A DNA stretch of 48,846 nt from Lachnospiraceae bacterium UBA1683. Its GTDB lineage: Bacteria > Bacillota > Clostridia > Lachnospirales > Lachnospiraceae. A program made the translations under genes and the position numbers. Every line of letters starts with the position of its first letter. The stretch's first letter is position 1. Positions 1 to 6,818 of this stretch are shown in pieces. The stretch spans positions 3,027 through 51,872 of the forward strand of contig DCKD01000089.1 in assembly GCA_002320245.1 (NCBI GenBank), in the 5' to 3' direction. Below the pieces are notes generated by a model. The model searched no databases, was not told the origin of the DNA, and was given only the letters and a program-made list of their open reading frames with translations.

Positions 1-184
1 ACCCGTCCCACTGAAGGATCTTGATCAATGTGCGCCTGCGATTGCAGAGCGCGAACATACAGCGGGAGTACGGATCGAGATGGAATATCAGTTTGATGAT
101 GGCCGCTAAACCAGTGTAGCTCTTCCGGAGGTCCGTGTAGCCATATGCCAGATAGACCGTAGTACTTCCGGAAAAATCAAGCAT
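1..184 (-). CDS. tnpB: IS66 family TnpB (Orf2), cut by window edge
   Basis: The first 61 codons of the small accessory protein of IS66-family elements are visible; the gene runs off the left edge. The N-terminus reads MLDFSGSTTVYLAYGYTDLR and continues with an HLDPYSRCMFALCNRRR stretch typical of IS66 Orf2. The ATG (184-182) overlaps the end of the upstream tnpA by 8 bp, which suggests translational coupling. IS66 TnpB has no known catalytic role but is required with TnpA for transposition. The DDE transposase TnpC, if present, lies outside the window. Confidence 0.9.
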   Translation of the reverse strand, partial: MLDFSGSTTVYLAYGYTDLRKSYTGLAAIIKLIFHLDPYSRCMFALCNRRRTLIKILQWDG

Positions 185-548
185 AGTTCTTTAAGGCCTG
201 AAGCAGGGCAGTCAACAGTCTGGCTGGACAGTCCGCAGCAACTTCAACCCGGATATTTTCCGGGAGACAGAGCATCACAGGAGGTTTTCCTGTACCTGCT
301 GTACTGAAATGGCGTTCATGTTCCGAAGGGAGCTTTGCAAACACCGGATCAGAAGCACTTTCTGTCTCAGCGGCTTCTGACTGGAGCTTTCGGATCCAGT
401 AACCCAGTGTAGACTGTAGGATTCCATTCTGCTGACACCATTCTTTGCGGGATAAACCGCTTTCCTGAAAAGCATGGATCCGGTCTGCCCAAGGGTCAGC
501 CTTTGAGGTTGCATTGTCATTCGTATTTATTGGTATCACCTCCATCAT
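177..548 (-). CDS. tnpA: IS66 family TnpA (Orf1), HTH accessory protein
   Basis: A 123-residue protein with the IS66 Orf1 signature: an N-terminal helix-turn-helix (about residues 22-52, with SGLSRKEWCQQNGI and STLGYWIRKL) and a C-terminal PVMLCLPENIRVEV segment. It is thought to act with TnpB in IS66 transposition. The start is uncertain: the ATG at 548 leaves the GGAGGTGAT motif inside the coding sequence, so a later non-ATG start is possible. Overlap with tnpB gives the usual tnpA-tnpB order on the minus strand. Confidence 0.85.
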   Translation of the reverse strand: MMEVIPINTNDNATSKADPWADRIHAFQESGLSRKEWCQQNGILQSTLGYWIRKLQSEAAETESASDPVFAKLPSEHERHFSTAGTGKPPVMLCLPENIRVEVAADCPARLLTALLQALKNYA

Positions 549-602
549 TTGAACTTATCTTATCAAATGTGGATGGAAATTTGCAGATACTGATTATTAC
601 CT

Positions 603-779
603 ACTTACTTTACTTCGGAATCAGTAACAGAAGGACATCCAGATAAAATGTGTGATATCATTTCAGATGCTATTTTGGATGTGCTACTGGAAAAGGATCC
701 AATGAGCCGTGTGGCTTGCGAAACGGCAACAACTACAGGAATTATAATTGTAATGGGAGAAATTACTAGTACAACATAA
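603..779 (+). pseudogene. metK (S-adenosylmethionine synthetase) N-terminal fragment
   Basis: A reading frame of about 58 codons without a start encodes TYFTSESVTEGHPDK, then ISDAILD, DPMSRVACETATTTG and VMGEITSTT before a stop at 777-779. This is the highly conserved N-terminal part of MetK (normally about 395 residues). The 5' side is cut near the likely IS66 terminus and the 3' side ends just after GEIT, so it is a fragment cut at both sides and non-functional. It may be a remnant of an extra metK copy carried into the island. Confidence 0.85.
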
Positions 780-852
780 AAATAATAAGTACTATATATC
801 GCTTTTGCATAATGTATGGTAAAATATACTCATCAATGAAAGGATGATCGCC

Positions 853-969
853 ATGAAAAATACATTCCTTCCCTTAACAGATGAGGATAAAAAATACCTT
901 AAATCATTATCAAAAACAAGAACAATTCAAGCGCAAGTAGTTGATCGTGCAAGAATTCTTTTATTGTGA
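853..969 (+). pseudogene. IS630-like transposase N-terminal stub
   Basis: A 38-codon reading frame with an AGGATGATC region upstream encodes MKNTFLPLTDEDKKYLKSLS and QVVDRARILLL, the start of the helix-turn-helix region of IS630/Tc1-mariner-type transposases. It stops at 967-969 where the family continues for 300 or more residues. No further transposase sequence follows, so this is a 3'-deleted remnant. Confidence 0.65.
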
Positions 970-1191
970 ACTTCCTGAAAAAGTTCCCCTAAACGAAAAT
1001 TCGCATTTGCGTTAAACGAAAAAATATTGAAAATCCGGCATTTTCGAGTATTTTTACTTAGAATCAAGCTGGCAAGGCTGTATCCGGTTATACTATGAAA
1101 ACTAACCGGATATAGCACTAGTTAGAAGAGATAAATTGAAATTGTCTCTCAATGACTTGATGATTCCAATATATTATTGGGAAAGAAATTG
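970..1191. other. Gene-free stretch with a palindrome
   Basis: No coding sequence is supported here. A 10-bp perfect inverted repeat, TATCCGGTTA at 1081-1090 and TAACCGGATA at 1103-1112, flanks a 12-nt loop. The stretch lies between the IS630 stub and the agr-island promoter and may be leftover IS end sequence. Confidence 0.4.
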
Positions 1192-1251
1192 TTACATGGA
1201 TAATCGAAAAAAAAACATTTGGATATATTGGCTTACTTAATGTGATATGAT
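1192..1251 (+). promoter_or_regulatory. Predicted LytTR (AgrA-type) direct-repeat promoter of the secreted DUF6973 gene
   Basis: TTACATGGATAATCG at 1192-1206 matches the half-site TTACATRAATACTCG found at 4495 and 5051. A weaker second half-site, AAACAT, starts 21 bp downstream at 1213. A -10-like TATGAT is at 1246-1251, 33 bp after the second half-site start, the same spacing as the two other sites. Two-turn direct repeats replacing the -35 box are typical of LytTR activators of the AgrA/ComE type. The binding claim is inferred. Confidence 0.55.
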
Positions 1252-1283
1252 GAAAATACAATATTAAATTGGAGGTTATGTGT

Positions 1284-1946
1284 ATGAAGAAAGTATTTAA
1301 GACAATCAGTGTTATTCTGATATTAATAATGAGTTTCCCAGTATCAGTATTGGCGAGTGAGTACCATTATGAGATTAGCGATCTGATTGGCGCAGAACAA
1401 AGTGAATTTGAGCAGGTGATTGCGGAAATACAGAGTATCAAAACTGCACATCCGGAGTATACAGAGGAGATGATCTTGGAGATTATGGACGAACAACATC
1501 AAGGACGTGAAAGAGGAATTGTGGATATATGGAATGCACTTACAAATTCAGAAAAGAAATTATGTATCCGCTATCCCTTTGATGCGCTGAAGGTAAATAT
1601 AGCAAAAAACATTGCTACTTCGCAGACAGAGGCGAAATTCGGGGCAAATGGTCTTGGGGATAGAAGCGACGCTTTCCGCCATGGAATCTGGAATGCAGAG
1701 ATGACAGTCCTGATTGGAAGAGAAAAGGCAGAATTGTTTGCTACGGCGCATGAAGACAAGGATATTACGGGGAATGAATCGGATGGATATCCAAAGACGG
1801 CACATCGGGATATGGATTTACATAACAATGAAGTGGGAAGAGCGATAGGAGAGAAGAACAGTGGAAGTTCGGAGGATGAGATGGCAGATATTATTTATCA
1901 GGACATTTGTTCCGCAGAAACACAGTTTGTATGGTTACATGAGTAG
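1284..1946 (+). CDS. Secreted DUF6973-like protein
   Basis: The start at 1284 (MKKVFKTISVILILIMS) has GGAGG at 1271-1275, 8 bp upstream; a TTG or ATG slightly upstream is less likely. Residues 1-25 form a Sec signal peptide ending near VLASE. The C-terminal half carries DAFRHGIWNAEM, TAHED and MDLHNNEVGRAIG, a His/Asp/Asn-rich conserved core resembling the DUF6973 family; the residue pattern suggests a metal-dependent extracellular enzyme or toxin-like activity, but none is established. A terminator follows and an agr quorum-sensing locus starts downstream. A matching LytTR-type promoter upstream suggests it is an agr-controlled exoprotein. The family assignment is from memory of the motif. 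Confidence 0.75.
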   Translation: MKKVFKTISVILILIMSFPVSVLASEYHYEISDLIGAEQSEFEQVIAEIQSIKTAHPEYTEEMILEIMDEQHQGRERGIVDIWNALTNSEKKLCIRYPFDALKVNIAKNIATSQTEAKFGANGLGDRSDAFRHGIWNAEMTVLIGREKAELFATAHEDKDITGNESDGYPKTAHRDMDLHNNEVGRAIGEKNSGSSEDEMADIIYQDICSAETQFVWLHE

Positions 1947-1951
1947 GAAGT

Positions 1952-1979
1952 GAGCAGTGCAGCAGCACTGCTCGTCTTT
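1952..1979 (+). terminator. Rho-independent terminator after DUF6973 gene
   Basis: GAGCAGTGC and GCACTGCTC form a perfect 9-bp stem with a 4-nt loop, followed by GTCTTT. It separates the secreted-protein gene from the regulator operon. Confidence 0.7.
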
Positions 1980-1997
1980 ACGTTTGAGCAAATAGCG

Positions 1998-2081
1998 TAA
2001 TTGATTACTTATATTATTTGTATCGCTACTAATGAATTAGGGTAGCATAGAACTACAGTATGATTAAGAGGTAATCAATTA
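1998..2081. promoter_or_regulatory. Inverted-repeat operator candidate before the XRE gene
   Basis: TAATTGATTAC at 1998-2008 is repeated as its exact reverse complement GTAATCAATTA at 2071-2081, the second copy touching the ATG of the XRE gene. Each arm is itself near-palindromic (GTAATTGATTAC). Spaced copies around the promoter fit autoregulation by the XRE protein; this is inference from position. Confidence 0.45.
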
Positions 2082-2494
2082 TGGAGAGTCGGATCAAACA
2101 GCTTCGTGAGAAACGGGGATTAATACAGGAAATTCTTGCGGCAGAATTAGGGATAACACAGCAAATGCTTAGTAAATATGAGAGGGATGTTACCTTAATC
2201 AAGGTGGATATCCTTAAGAAGATAGCGGTGTATTTTAATGTGACAACTGATTATTTGCTGGGCGTTTCAGATGTAAAAAGAGATATAAAGGGACAGATGA
2301 AAGTAAATGAAACGCTAGATGCATACTATGATCTGGTAGAAGTATATAAGGATTTAGATCCATACAATCAGGAAATGATATGGTCGATTATTCAGACAGT
2401 TAAAAAAACAAGTGAAAAACGGAAACAAGATAATGAGCAGACGGTAGAGGGACAGAAGAGAGTGGATGGGAATGTTGAATATAGCGATTTGTGA
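2081..2494 (+). CDS. XRE-family transcriptional regulator
   Basis: A 137-residue protein with an N-terminal Cro/CI-type helix-turn-helix (about residues 4-58: RIKQLREKRGL, AAELGITQQMLSKYERDV, IAVYFNVTTDYLLG). The C-terminal part is a short acidic/basic helix of unknown function. It overlaps the start of the LytTR regulator gene by about 23 bp and is the first gene of the agr regulator operon, so it may control expression of the quorum-sensing cassette or the mobile element. The start ATG overlaps an operator-like repeat. Confidence 0.88.
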   Translation: MESRIKQLREKRGLIQEILAAELGITQQMLSKYERDVTLIKVDILKKIAVYFNVTTDYLLGVSDVKRDIKGQMKVNETLDAYYDLVEVYKDLDPYNQEMIWSIIQTVKKTSEKRKQDNEQTVEGQKRVDGNVEYSDL

Positions 2495-3200
2495 CGATGA
2501 TATTCAAACAACAGGACAGTTGGAGATGCTGATCCAGAATATAGCGAAGAATAATTTTATTGATGCAGATATAGAGGTATTCTGGAATGGTGAGAGTCTG
2601 ACAGATGCGGTTGCAGCAGGAGATAGTTTTGACATTATTTATCTGGATATAGAAATGGATAAAGAAGATGGGATTTCAGCGGCGAAAAAGATTCGGATAT
2701 ATGATAAAAATGTTTTGATAATTTATGTTACCAGCCATGAGAACCATATGAAGGAATCTTTTGCAGTGCGGCCATTTCAGTTCCTGGTAAAGCCGGTAAA
2801 TGAGAATCAAATGGAAGCATGTTTTAAAGCTGCCTATGAGGATATATGTAGCGGAGACTTTTACTTCCGGTACAGTTACCAGCGCATGAACCATAAGGTT
2901 CTGATCAGGGATATTTTATATTTTGAGAGTAATAAGCGAAAAGTGTTTATTGTGACTGGAGAAGAAACTTTTGAGTTATATGGGAAATTAAATGAGATAG
3001 AGAACAGCCTGAAAGCATGCAAAGTCTCTTTTTTACGTGTCCACCAGTCTTTTCTTGTAAATTATAAGCATGTAAAGGGACAGTCTTATGATTTTGTAGT
3101 AATGGACAATGGAAAGAAGATTTCCATTAGTGAAGACAGAAGAAAGATGATCAGCGAGCAGTATTGTTCGATGGAGGATACATATTATGTGGATGAATAA
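2472..3200 (+). CDS. agrA: AgrA-type response regulator (receiver + LytTR)
   Basis: About 242 residues. A receiver domain (1-120) has the acidic pocket ICDDD near residue 8, the phospho-acceptor D59 in YLDIEMD, and the conserved K in LVKPVN. A LytTR DNA-binding domain (about 135-235) has RYSYQRMNHKVLIRDILYFES and FLRVHQSFLVNYKHV. An alternative ATG six bases upstream exists at 2466. It is partner to the adjacent AgrC-like kinase, whose gene overlaps by 14 bp. Its likely DNA targets are the TTACAT-N15-TTACA direct repeats before the DUF6973, receiver and agrDB genes. Confidence 0.9.
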   Translation: MLNIAICDDDIQTTGQLEMLIQNIAKNNFIDADIEVFWNGESLTDAVAAGDSFDIIYLDIEMDKEDGISAAKKIRIYDKNVLIIYVTSHENHMKESFAVRPFQFLVKPVNENQMEACFKAAYEDICSGDFYFRYSYQRMNHKVLIRDILYFESNKRKVFIVTGEETFELYGKLNEIENSLKACKVSFLRVHQSFLVNYKHVKGQSYDFVVMDNGKKISISEDRRKMISEQYCSMEDTYYVDE

Positions 3201-4494
3201 GGCTTTGTCTTACGGAGCAGATATATTGTTGAGTGCCTATGCAGTATATCTGTTCTTTTATTATTTTGATATATTTTTTGACCGGAAAAAGGACAAAAGA
3301 TTATCTGTAGTTGGATTGGTGGTATTTGTTTTGTGGCAGTTTGGAATATCGACTATCATCAGCTTTCCTGCTTATGTAAATATTGCAGTTACAGTCATTG
3401 TTACACTGTTTGCGGTTATGATTGCTTATGAGGGTATGTGGTGGAATAAGTGTGTGTTTGTGATTACATTTAATGCAATCTGGATGTTGATGGAAACTCT
3501 GTGCAGTTATATTTTGATGATTTATTGTGAAAAATATGCCTTTGTTCAGCCTGTCGGCTCATTTATTTCAAAAACATTTTTCATTGTGGTGATTATTGCG
3601 TTGAAGAAAGTATTCACAGATGATGAGATTAAAGAATTGCCGGCCGGATACAGTATTATGCTCGTTTTGATTCCAATGGGAAGCATCTATATTATGAATA
3701 ATGTATTTATGCTCGGATTTACCGTAAATAATAATCATACCCGTATTAACTCTGCAATTACTGTAATTATTTTGCTGGGGATGAATGTACTCATATTCTA
3801 CATTTATATGAAATTGGCTGATGACTTGCGATTGAGACGAATGACCTCCGTATACGAACAGCAGTTGGAATTGTGTGAGCGACATCAGCAGGAAAGGGAA
3901 ATTTCAACGCTTCAATTACGGGATGTAAAACACAATATGAAGAATAACCTTGTATCAATCCTTGCCTATGCGGAAAACAAGGAATATGAAAAGATTATCA
4001 GATTTGTTAATGAAATCATGGGAGAATGTGGGATGACCATAGCTACCGTTTCAAACAGTGGAAATATAGTCATTGATTCACTGATTGGCTATTGGTATGT
4101 AACTGCCAAAAAGAAGGGAATAGATTTTTCATTTGATATTTGTATTCCAATGATGATGCCGTTTAAAGGTGCGGATATGTGTCTGATTCTTGGCAATCTG
4201 CTGGAGAACGCAGTAGAAGCTGCGCAAAAGGCAGAGGGAAAGAAATACATAGCAATTAAGATGAAATATGACAGAAATAATCTTTTGCTTTCTGTAACTA
4301 ATAGTTATATGGGCAAATTATTAAAAACAAAAGACTATCGGCTGAAATCAACAAAACCTGATGCTGGAAACCATGGTGTTGGATTATCTTCTGTATACAG
4401 GGCATCAGCAAAATATCATGGAACTGTAGTGGTCGAAGATTCTGTGCCAGAGCAGTTCAAAATCCGTGTATTACTATACGGAAGCCAGGAATAA
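3187..4494 (+). CDS. agrC: AgrC-type GHKL sensor histidine kinase
   Basis: A 435-residue membrane kinase with about six hydrophobic N-terminal segments (residues 8-210), as in peptide-sensing HPK10 kinases. A linker leads to the phospho-acceptor motif DVKHNMKNN with H249, and a C-terminal GHKL ATPase has LILGNLLENAVEAAQKAE (N box) and GNHGVGLSSVYR (G box). It should sense the cyclic peptide made from the AgrD precursor and phosphorylate the upstream LytTR regulator. It overlaps that gene and is followed by a LytTR-type promoter rather than a strong terminator. Confidence 0.9.
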   Translation: MWMNKALSYGADILLSAYAVYLFFYYFDIFFDRKKDKRLSVVGLVVFVLWQFGISTIISFPAYVNIAVTVIVTLFAVMIAYEGMWWNKCVFVITFNAIWMLMETLCSYILMIYCEKYAFVQPVGSFISKTFFIVVIIALKKVFTDDEIKELPAGYSIMLVLIPMGSIYIMNNVFMLGFTVNNNHTRINSAITVIILLGMNVLIFYIYMKLADDLRLRRMTSVYEQQLELCERHQQEREISTLQLRDVKHNMKNNLVSILAYAENKEYEKIIRFVNEIMGECGMTIATVSNSGNIVIDSLIGYWYVTAKKKGIDFSFDICIPMMMPFKGADMCLILGNLLENAVEAAQKAEGKKYIAIKMKYDRNNLLLSVTNSYMGKLLKTKDYRLKSTKPDAGNHGVGLSSVYRASAKYHGTVVVEDSVPEQFKIRVLLYGSQE

Positions 4495-4553
4495 TTACAT
4501 AAATACTCGGAATTATTACATAAAAAAGTATATGCGAAAAAAAGTGATAAAAT
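4495..4553 (+). promoter_or_regulatory. Predicted LytTR direct-repeat promoter before the stand-alone receiver
   Basis: TTACATAAATACTCG at 4495 is followed 21 bp later by TTACAT at 4516, and a -10-like TAAAAT lies at 4548-4553 (32 bp after the second half-site). No good -35 box is present, as expected for an activator-dependent promoter. The architecture is shared with the sites at 1192 and 5051. Confidence 0.65.
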
Positions 4554-4591
4554 AAAAGGATAGATTAGTTATTCTGTTGTGGGGATTTGGT

Positions 4592-4993
4592 ATGGAGAAA
4601 ATATTATTATTTAGTGATGATGAAAAATTGTTCGGAATCACGAAACGAATAACAGAAGAAAAATACGAGCTGATATGGAGTACCTACCATCGGTTGGAAA
4701 CGAATAGGTATCCATTTGCAGATGTTATTATTATGCATTTTGATAGAGAGAGGACGAAAAAGGGAACATTTGAGCCTATTGTAAGGGTAAAAGGGAAATT
4801 AGGGTATTCTATACCAATACTTGCTATCATAGAAGGTGGAAGTACACAAGATATTTTTTCCGCGTTGAAAACTGGTGTATACGATTATATAGAAACGATA
4901 GATAATCTGGAGAAATATCAGAAAAAAATAGAAGATCTTATTTTATGGAACTGGTATTTAAAAAAATATGAATCTGGATGGAAAAAGCAATGA
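4592..4993 (+). CDS. Stand-alone degenerate receiver-domain protein
   Basis: A protein of 133 residues from the ATG at 4592 (a TTG at 4577 is in frame but less likely). The fold signature is a response-regulator receiver: LLFSDDEKLFGITKRI at the N-terminus, VIIMHFDRER around the phospho-acceptor position, IPILAIIEGG, and ALKTGVYDYIE. The conserved Lys-Pro after strand 5 is missing (the segment reads ETIDN) and there is no output domain. It may be a phosphate sink, a decoy for the agr kinase, or a non-phosphorylated adaptor. It sits between agrC and agrD behind its own LytTR-type promoter. Confidence 0.65.
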   Translation: MEKILLFSDDEKLFGITKRITEEKYELIWSTYHRLETNRYPFADVIIMHFDRERTKKGTFEPIVRVKGKLGYSIPILAIIEGGSTQDIFSALKTGVYDYIETIDNLEKYQKKIEDLILWNWYLKKYESGWKKQ

Positions 4994-5016
4994 TCAGGAA
5001 GGTCATTGCTTTTTTT
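4983..5016 (+). terminator. Rho-independent terminator after receiver gene
   Basis: AAAAGCAATGA and TCATTGCTTTT form an 11-bp stem around a 9-nt loop, followed by a run of T. The stop codon of the receiver gene lies inside the stem. It makes agrDB depend on its own promoter. Confidence 0.8.
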
Positions 5017-5050
5017 GAAAAGAAAAGCCAGATCTACTTTTTAGGAAAAG

Positions 5051-5110
5051 TTACATGAATACTCGTTTTTTTTACAAGAAAGAAAGATAAAGAGTTTTTT
5101 ATAGTAAAGT
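5051..5110 (+). promoter_or_regulatory. Predicted LytTR direct-repeat promoter of agrDB
   Basis: TTACATGAATACTCG at 5051 is followed 21 bp later by TTACAA at 5072. A -10-like TAAAGT is at 5105-5110, 33 bp after the second half-site (an overlapping TATAGT is at 5100). The first half-site matches the one at 4495 in 14 of 15 positions. This fits the positive-feedback arm of an agr circuit. Confidence 0.7.
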
Positions 5111-5141
5111 ATAGGAAAATAAATGAAAGGAGATTCCTATT

Positions 5142-5291
5142 ATGAAATCTAAAAATGTAAAAAACCAGCCAGCAAAAGTACTGGCAAATGTATCCTTGAA
5201 ACTTGGCAAAATGTCAGCAGACAGTGCTTGCTGCTATATTTATCATCAGCCTAAAATGCCGGAGACTCTGAAGAAGATGAAAAAGCTTTAA
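5142..5291 (+). CDS. agrD: AgrD-type cyclic autoinducer pro-peptide
   Basis: A 49-residue peptide starting at the ATG at 5142 with GAAAGGAG at 5125-5132 and ending at the TAA at 5289-5291, one base before agrB. It has the three AgrD parts: a basic amphipathic leader (to about residue 26), the core SADSACCYIY, and a charged C-terminal tail HQPKMPETLKKMKKL. Aligning QPKMP with the conserved DEPEVP of staphylococcal AgrD places the ring as Cys-Cys-Tyr-Ile-Tyr, i.e. a five-residue thiolactone closed by the first Cys of the pair; the second Cys would be free or the alternative closure. Ring size and exotail length are inferred. Confidence 0.88.
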   Translation: MKSKNVKNQPAKVLANVSLKLGKMSADSACCYIYHQPKMPETLKKMKKL

Positions 5292-5292
5292 T

Positions 5293-5883
5293 ATGAAGTG
5301 GCTATCAGAAAAATTAACGGGATACGTTATTAAAACCGGCGCAGTTTCAGCGGAATCATATGCGATATATCAATATGGCTTTCAAATCGGGCTTGAAATG
5401 TTGTGCTGTTTTGTGGTTTGTTTGGGTATAGCAATATATCTGCATTTGATTCCGAAATTTGCAGTATTTACAGTGATTTTTATGCTACTGCGAACTTATG
5501 CTGGAGGAGTGCACCTGAACAGCTTTGGGGCGTGCTTTATATGTTCGGTTGTTGTACAGATACTAACATTACTTGTTGACAGTAAATATAAATTTACGAT
5601 AACTAATGCGTGGCTCATTATCTTAGTGAGCGCAATATTAATATTGAAAGCCGCACCAGTAGAAAGTATTAATCGGGAACTTGAGAGCGACGAGAAAGAA
5701 CATTGCAAAAAAGTGACCATGAAAATTTTGATTGGTGTTTTTACATTTGTAGGTTGTTGTACAATTGCAGGCGCTGATGATATGGTGTCACTGGTCGCAT
5801 TGACGGTTTTGATAATTTTAATCTCTCAATATGTTGGTGTGGCAAAATATAAAATTGAAAAGAGTAAAGATGAGCGGGAATGA
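5293..5883 (+). CDS. agrB: AgrB-type autoinducer-processing membrane protease
   Basis: 196 residues, the usual AgrB length, with several membrane segments. The catalytic His and Cys are visible in RTYAGGVHLNSFGACFICS as H74 and C81, the same 7-residue spacing as in staphylococcal AgrB (H77/C84). AgrB cleaves the C-terminal tail of AgrD at the membrane and forms the thiolactone. It begins one base after agrD, so the two are surely cotranscribed and probably translationally coupled. Confidence 0.93.
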   Translation: MKWLSEKLTGYVIKTGAVSAESYAIYQYGFQIGLEMLCCFVVCLGIAIYLHLIPKFAVFTVIFMLLRTYAGGVHLNSFGACFICSVVVQILTLLVDSKYKFTITNAWLIILVSAILILKAAPVESINRELESDEKEHCKKVTMKILIGVFTFVGCCTIAGADDMVSLVALTVLIILISQYVGVAKYKIEKSKDERE

Positions 5884-5908
5884 TAGAGGGTTATTATTTC
5901 CGCTTTTT
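5873..5908 (+). terminator. Likely terminator of agrDB
   Basis: AGCGGGAA, which ends the agrB coding sequence, can pair with TTTCCGCT (one G-U pair) across a 17-nt loop, followed by TTTTT. Confidence 0.5.
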
Positions 5909-5970
5909 ATTATAGAAGATGATAAGGAAAAAAGTTTATTTTTGAATATCAGACTGTTTATATGAAAAAA

Positions 5971-6009
5971 GAACGTCCAATGGGCTGTGGCTCATTAGGG
6001 CGTTTTTTA
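5971..6009 (+). terminator. Second hairpin with T-run before the sigma-like gene
   Basis: GAACGTCCAATG pairs imperfectly with CATTAGGGCGTT and a TTTTTT run follows. It closes the agr region or attenuates reading into the ICE-type genes. Confidence 0.55.
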
Positions 6010-6136
6010 TATATATGAAAACTTTTTTATAGAGTTTTCTTTCAGAACCGAACAATTAGCATTACTCAATCGGGATAGGGAGTGAAAGGGAAAAGACCTA
6101 TGCTCTTATCTGGTGGTCGGGAAGGAGGTGAACTCT

Positions 6137-6595
6137 ATGGAGCAATCTTCTTCCTGTGACTATGATGAACAGACAGTTATGCACCAGTTTGACCGAAAAT
6201 GTAAACTGGCTTTGGATGGTGAGGTTGCAGATTATGAAAAGCATATGGCATATCTGCAGAAACATGAAATTATGTTTTCCGAACTATTAGAAAAAGAAAC
6301 TGATTGTTTTTTTACAACTGACGAGTATGGTTTGGAAAAATATTATTTCAAAGTGGGTGGATATGATGTGGAAGTAAAAGACGCTCTTCTGGCGGAAGCG
6401 TTAGAAACGCTGACGGAAAGAAAACGGGATGTCATCCTGCTGTCATATTTCATGGAGATGAGTGATGCTGATATTGCAAGGCAGCTTCATCTTGTGCGAA
6501 GTACCGTACATGAACACCGGACGCGTTCGTTGGAACTATTAAAGAATAAGATGGAGGAAAGTGTAGATGAAAACAGCAAGAAAAAACGCCAATAA
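6137..6595 (+). CDS. Sigma-70-like factor of ICE/conjugative element type
   Basis: 152 residues; the start is the ATG at 6137 with GAAGGAGGTGA just upstream. The C-terminal half has a sigma region 4-like helix-turn-helix (ALETLTERKRDVILLSYFME, DADIARQLHLVRSTVHEHR), similar to the small sigma-like regulators that pair with an HTH protein in Tn916-type elements. It probably controls expression of element genes. It overlaps the next gene by 29 bp. Confidence 0.8.
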   Translation: MEQSSSCDYDEQTVMHQFDRKCKLALDGEVADYEKHMAYLQKHEIMFSELLEKETDCFFTTDEYGLEKYYFKVGGYDVEVKDALLAEALETLTERKRDVILLSYFMEMSDADIARQLHLVRSTVHEHRTRSLELLKNKMEESVDENSKKKRQ

Positions 6596-6818
6596 CCAAA
6601 AGTTAGTACCGTTTGATGTAATAAAAGAAGCATCAGAGGGAGATATTCTGTCCATTAACCAGATATTAAAACATTATGAAGGTTACATAGCAAGGCTATC
6701 TGTCAGAAAAATGTACGATGAATATGGCGGTATCCATGACTGCGTGGACGAAACGCTGCGTAGACGACTAGAGACAAAACTAATAAAAACAATTATTGGA
6801 TTTAAGATTAAACGCTAA
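6567..6818 (+). CDS. Small helix-turn-helix conjugative-element protein
   Basis: 83 residues. The pattern PFDVIKEASEGDILSINQIL, HYEGYIARLS and VDETLRRRLETKLIKTI matches the short HTH-domain proteins encoded after the sigma-like factor in Tn916-like and related Lachnospiraceae elements. It is probably a regulator. The overlap with the sigma-like gene supports translational coupling. Confidence 0.8.
   Translation: MKTARKNANNQKLVPFDVIKEASEGDILSINQILKHYEGYIARLSVRKMYDEYGGIHDCVDETLRRRLETKLIKTIIGFKIKR

Larger units (their letters stand above)
1..608 (-). mobile_element. IS66-family insertion sequence, one end
   Basis: tnpA and tnpB on the minus strand mark the transposase-proximal end of an IS66 element. 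Read on the minus strand, the sequence from about 608 begins GTAAGTAGGTAATAATC, which would fit a GTAA-type IS66 terminus. Directly beyond it lies an interrupted metK-like sequence. The exact boundary is inferred, because the other end and the target duplication are outside the window. Confidence 0.5.
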
